A DNA stretch of 64,000 nucleotides from Ophiodon elongatus (lineage: Eukaryota; Chordata; Actinopteri; Perciformes; Hexagrammidae). Below, piece by piece: positions 62,592 through 64,000 of this stretch (position 1 is its first letter; each line of letters starts with the position of its first letter). The notes under the pieces were generated by a model. That model saw only the letters and a program-made list of their open reading frames with translations, was not told the origin of the DNA and did not search any database. Made by a program: the position numbers and the translations under genes. The DNA lies in NCBI GenBank assembly GCA_016806645.1, contig JACSYO010001698.1, positions 496,001-560,000 on the forward strand, in the 5' to 3' direction.

Positions 62592-62626
62592 TAACAGTGC
62601 TAACAGTTGCACTGTTAGCACTGTTA
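62592..62626. repeat. Perfect hairpin, 16-bp arms, 3-base loop
   Basis: TAACAGTGCTAACAGT (62592-62607), loop TGC (62608-62610), then ACTGTTAGCACTGTTA (62611-62626). Each arm is itself two 7-base copies (TAACAGT) separated by GC. An exact dyad of this length with so small a loop is very unlikely by chance in 64 kb. The arms are immediately followed by a long AT tract. Confidence 0.95.
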
Positions 62627-62762
62627 ACAATATATATATATATATAGATATATATATTATATATCTCTATATATATCTATAATATATATCTATATCTATA
62701 TAGATATATAATATCTAAATATATATTATATATATATGTATATATATATATATATATAATAT
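62627..62762. repeat. AT-rich satellite-like tract with TATCTATA/TATAGATA words
   Basis: About 135 bases of AT repeats with scattered C and G that form self-complementary tatctata and tatagata words. It can fold into hairpins or cruciforms. Confidence 0.95.
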
Positions 62763-62792
62763 AGAAATCAATTAGAATTGTTTGTCACAAAA

Positions 62793-62794
<2 letters not shown>

Positions 62795-62839
<45 letters not shown>
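62795..62839. repeat. (AT)n microsatellite
   Basis: Forty-five bases of perfect AT, separated from the previous tract by 32 bases of unique sequence. Confidence 0.96.
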
Positions 62840-62843
<4 letters not shown>

Positions 62844-64000
62844 GTTCCCAAGGTACTGTTCAAGTAATATCCAAGTAATAATACAAATGCTGTTACTACC
62901 CCCTGTTCTCAGTTTCTGAACATACAGAGTAGACATTGAAATAACAGGGGCAAACATCACATACCTCAGCCATGAACTGTACACCTCTCTGCTACACCGC
63001 TGACTCATCAACGCACTGTACTGTGGAACCTACTCTCTCTCTCTCTTCAGCTTTTTTCCAAAGGGCTCTAGACTGCTTCCACCCCCTGTCCCCGACACCT
63101 TTACACCGTCTTGTCCCATCACATCCCACCTCACCTCTCCACCTCTCTGATTGTCCTCCGCAAGACAATTTTCAAAGCTCAGGCAGTTGTCAACCTTAAT
63201 ACTTCACAGCCCTGTAACCTGGATCATCACTATCAACAGAGCAGCAAGCAATTCAACATGTAAGTTACCCAGTTCATGTGGAAGGACAGCTCACACCCAG
63301 AAGCACGTTTGCATGCTCTTTCTCTGTTTTGAATTCTGAGCCCATTCTACTTGTACACTGCAAAAAATGATTCCGCTTGTCTCTCGGGTTTTACCCTACT
63401 GTGGCTGACAAGACCAGCTTCCGTTTGAGACCCCGTGAGAGGTGGATTCCACACCATAGTTTCAAGCACTAAAATCACACTCAAATAGCTGAAGCATTTT
63501 CAAGTTTTGCAGTTGCTGATGCAGATACAGAGATTTCCACCTTTAATATGCAAACTCTGTTATTACTATGCCGAATAAAATTAATTCCTTTTGCTTTGAG
63601 TTTGTAGGAGAGGCATTTGCACAGTCCTTTTCAGCTTCCCACTTCTTCACAAGTTGTATTTGTTGTATATGCAGGTGTGTATAAGTGTGTTGGCTATGTA
63701 TGAAGATGCATCTTTATGTTTTTTTGTTATAGCTTTATTTATTTTCTTTACTGTGCAAACAAATAAGATACAACTAGAATAAATTAAACAAGATAAGATA
63801 TGATAGCACTTCAACTACCCGGAAGGAAACTGCCGTGCAGCATTTGCAGTACAAAGTAGGAAAGAGATAAAAAAAAAATATATAAGGTACAAATAGAAAA
63901 TAAAAATAAAAATAATCCCATTTTCCCCAAAACAGTTCACTTTAGGAATATCACACACAATTATGCCAATAAATTGGACAAACGTTTGTCTTTTTTCATG
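62840..64000. other. Non-genic stretch
   Basis: No supported gene. The part 62990-63170 is strongly C/T-rich on the plus strand (ctctctctctctcttcagc; cttccaccccctgtccccgac), with an acceptor-like pyrimidine tract ending in cag at about 63050. The open frame across it (62972-63199) is Pro/Ser/Leu-rich, as expected from composition. The last 300 bases are A-rich. Confidence 0.4.

Noticed and set aside
35358..62624. Similarity of ttgcactgttaacactgt (35358-35375) to the right arm of the 62592 hairpin (17 of 18)
   Set aside because: A few such near matches are expected by chance in 64 kb, so a common origin is not demonstrated.
1..64000. CRISPR arrays, bacterial operons, phage or plasmid genes
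   Set aside because: The window is vertebrate genomic DNA in character. The regular repeats present are microsatellites without spacers.
1..64000. Intact tRNA, 5S rRNA, U6 or familiar microRNA genes
   Set aside because: No paired A and B boxes of tRNA quality and no matches to the U6, 5S or microRNA core sequences that I looked for by eye. Only degraded SINE-like B boxes were seen at 3967 and 20560.

Overview
The window looks like non-coding DNA from a teleost fish, probably a percomorph. The reasons are the AT-rich base composition, the abundance of long (CA)n/(GT)n arrays, and several dispersed repeats that I recognise from memory as teleost families: the 'gtttatttgtatagcacatttca' type at about 18.8 kb, the 'ttgcatttatatagcac' type at about 33.1 kb, the 'agtggagtagaagtataaagta' hAT-like element at about 19.1-19.45 kb, and the 'tgtattgctcaggacccaagg' repeat at about 44.8-45.9 kb. 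No species can be named from the sequence alone, and no database search was possible.

I could not support a single intact protein-coding gene, rRNA, tRNA or known microRNA. The open frames are short, most overlap others on the opposite strand, and many are translations of CA/GT repeats or of dispersed repeats. The longest is 188 codons on the minus strand (43722-44288) and has no similarity that I recognise. The window is best read as a gene desert or the inside of one or more very large introns.

Layout. 1-12.9 kb: unique-looking sequence with blocks that resemble conserved non-coding (enhancer) DNA at about 2.95-3.17, 4.37-4.57 and 7.38-7.91 kb, plus an exon-like block at 5.26-5.58 kb. 12.9-20.6 kb: a repeat-rich stretch with a CpG-richer unclassified block, a long (CA)34 array, a decayed hAT transposon keeping a scrap of BED zinc-finger coding sequence, a 159-bp GT/GC alternating tract, and two teleost dispersed repeats. 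20.6-32 kb: mostly unique sequence with three homeodomain-site-rich blocks (about 21.05-21.39, 25.5-25.78 and 28.46-28.72 kb) and an AT palindromic tract at 23.1 kb. 32-48.2 kb: GT/CA arrays and several repeats (33.1, 35.1, 41.5, 44.8-45.9 and 48.05 kb). 48.2-57.4 kb: little that I can name. 57.4-64 kb: a 334-bp inverted-repeat element with a probable target duplication, CA/GT arrays, a block with two perfect POU octamers (62.05-62.57 kb), and a perfect 16-bp-arm hairpin followed directly by long AT arrays (62.59-62.84 kb).

There are no genes here to assemble into a pathway. If the window has a function, it is most likely long-range cis-regulation, and that is inference from sequence character alone. 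I found no evidence of a novel biological system. The most useful leads are the octamer block, the perfect hairpin beside the AT arrays, the BED-domain relic, and the two exon-like blocks.
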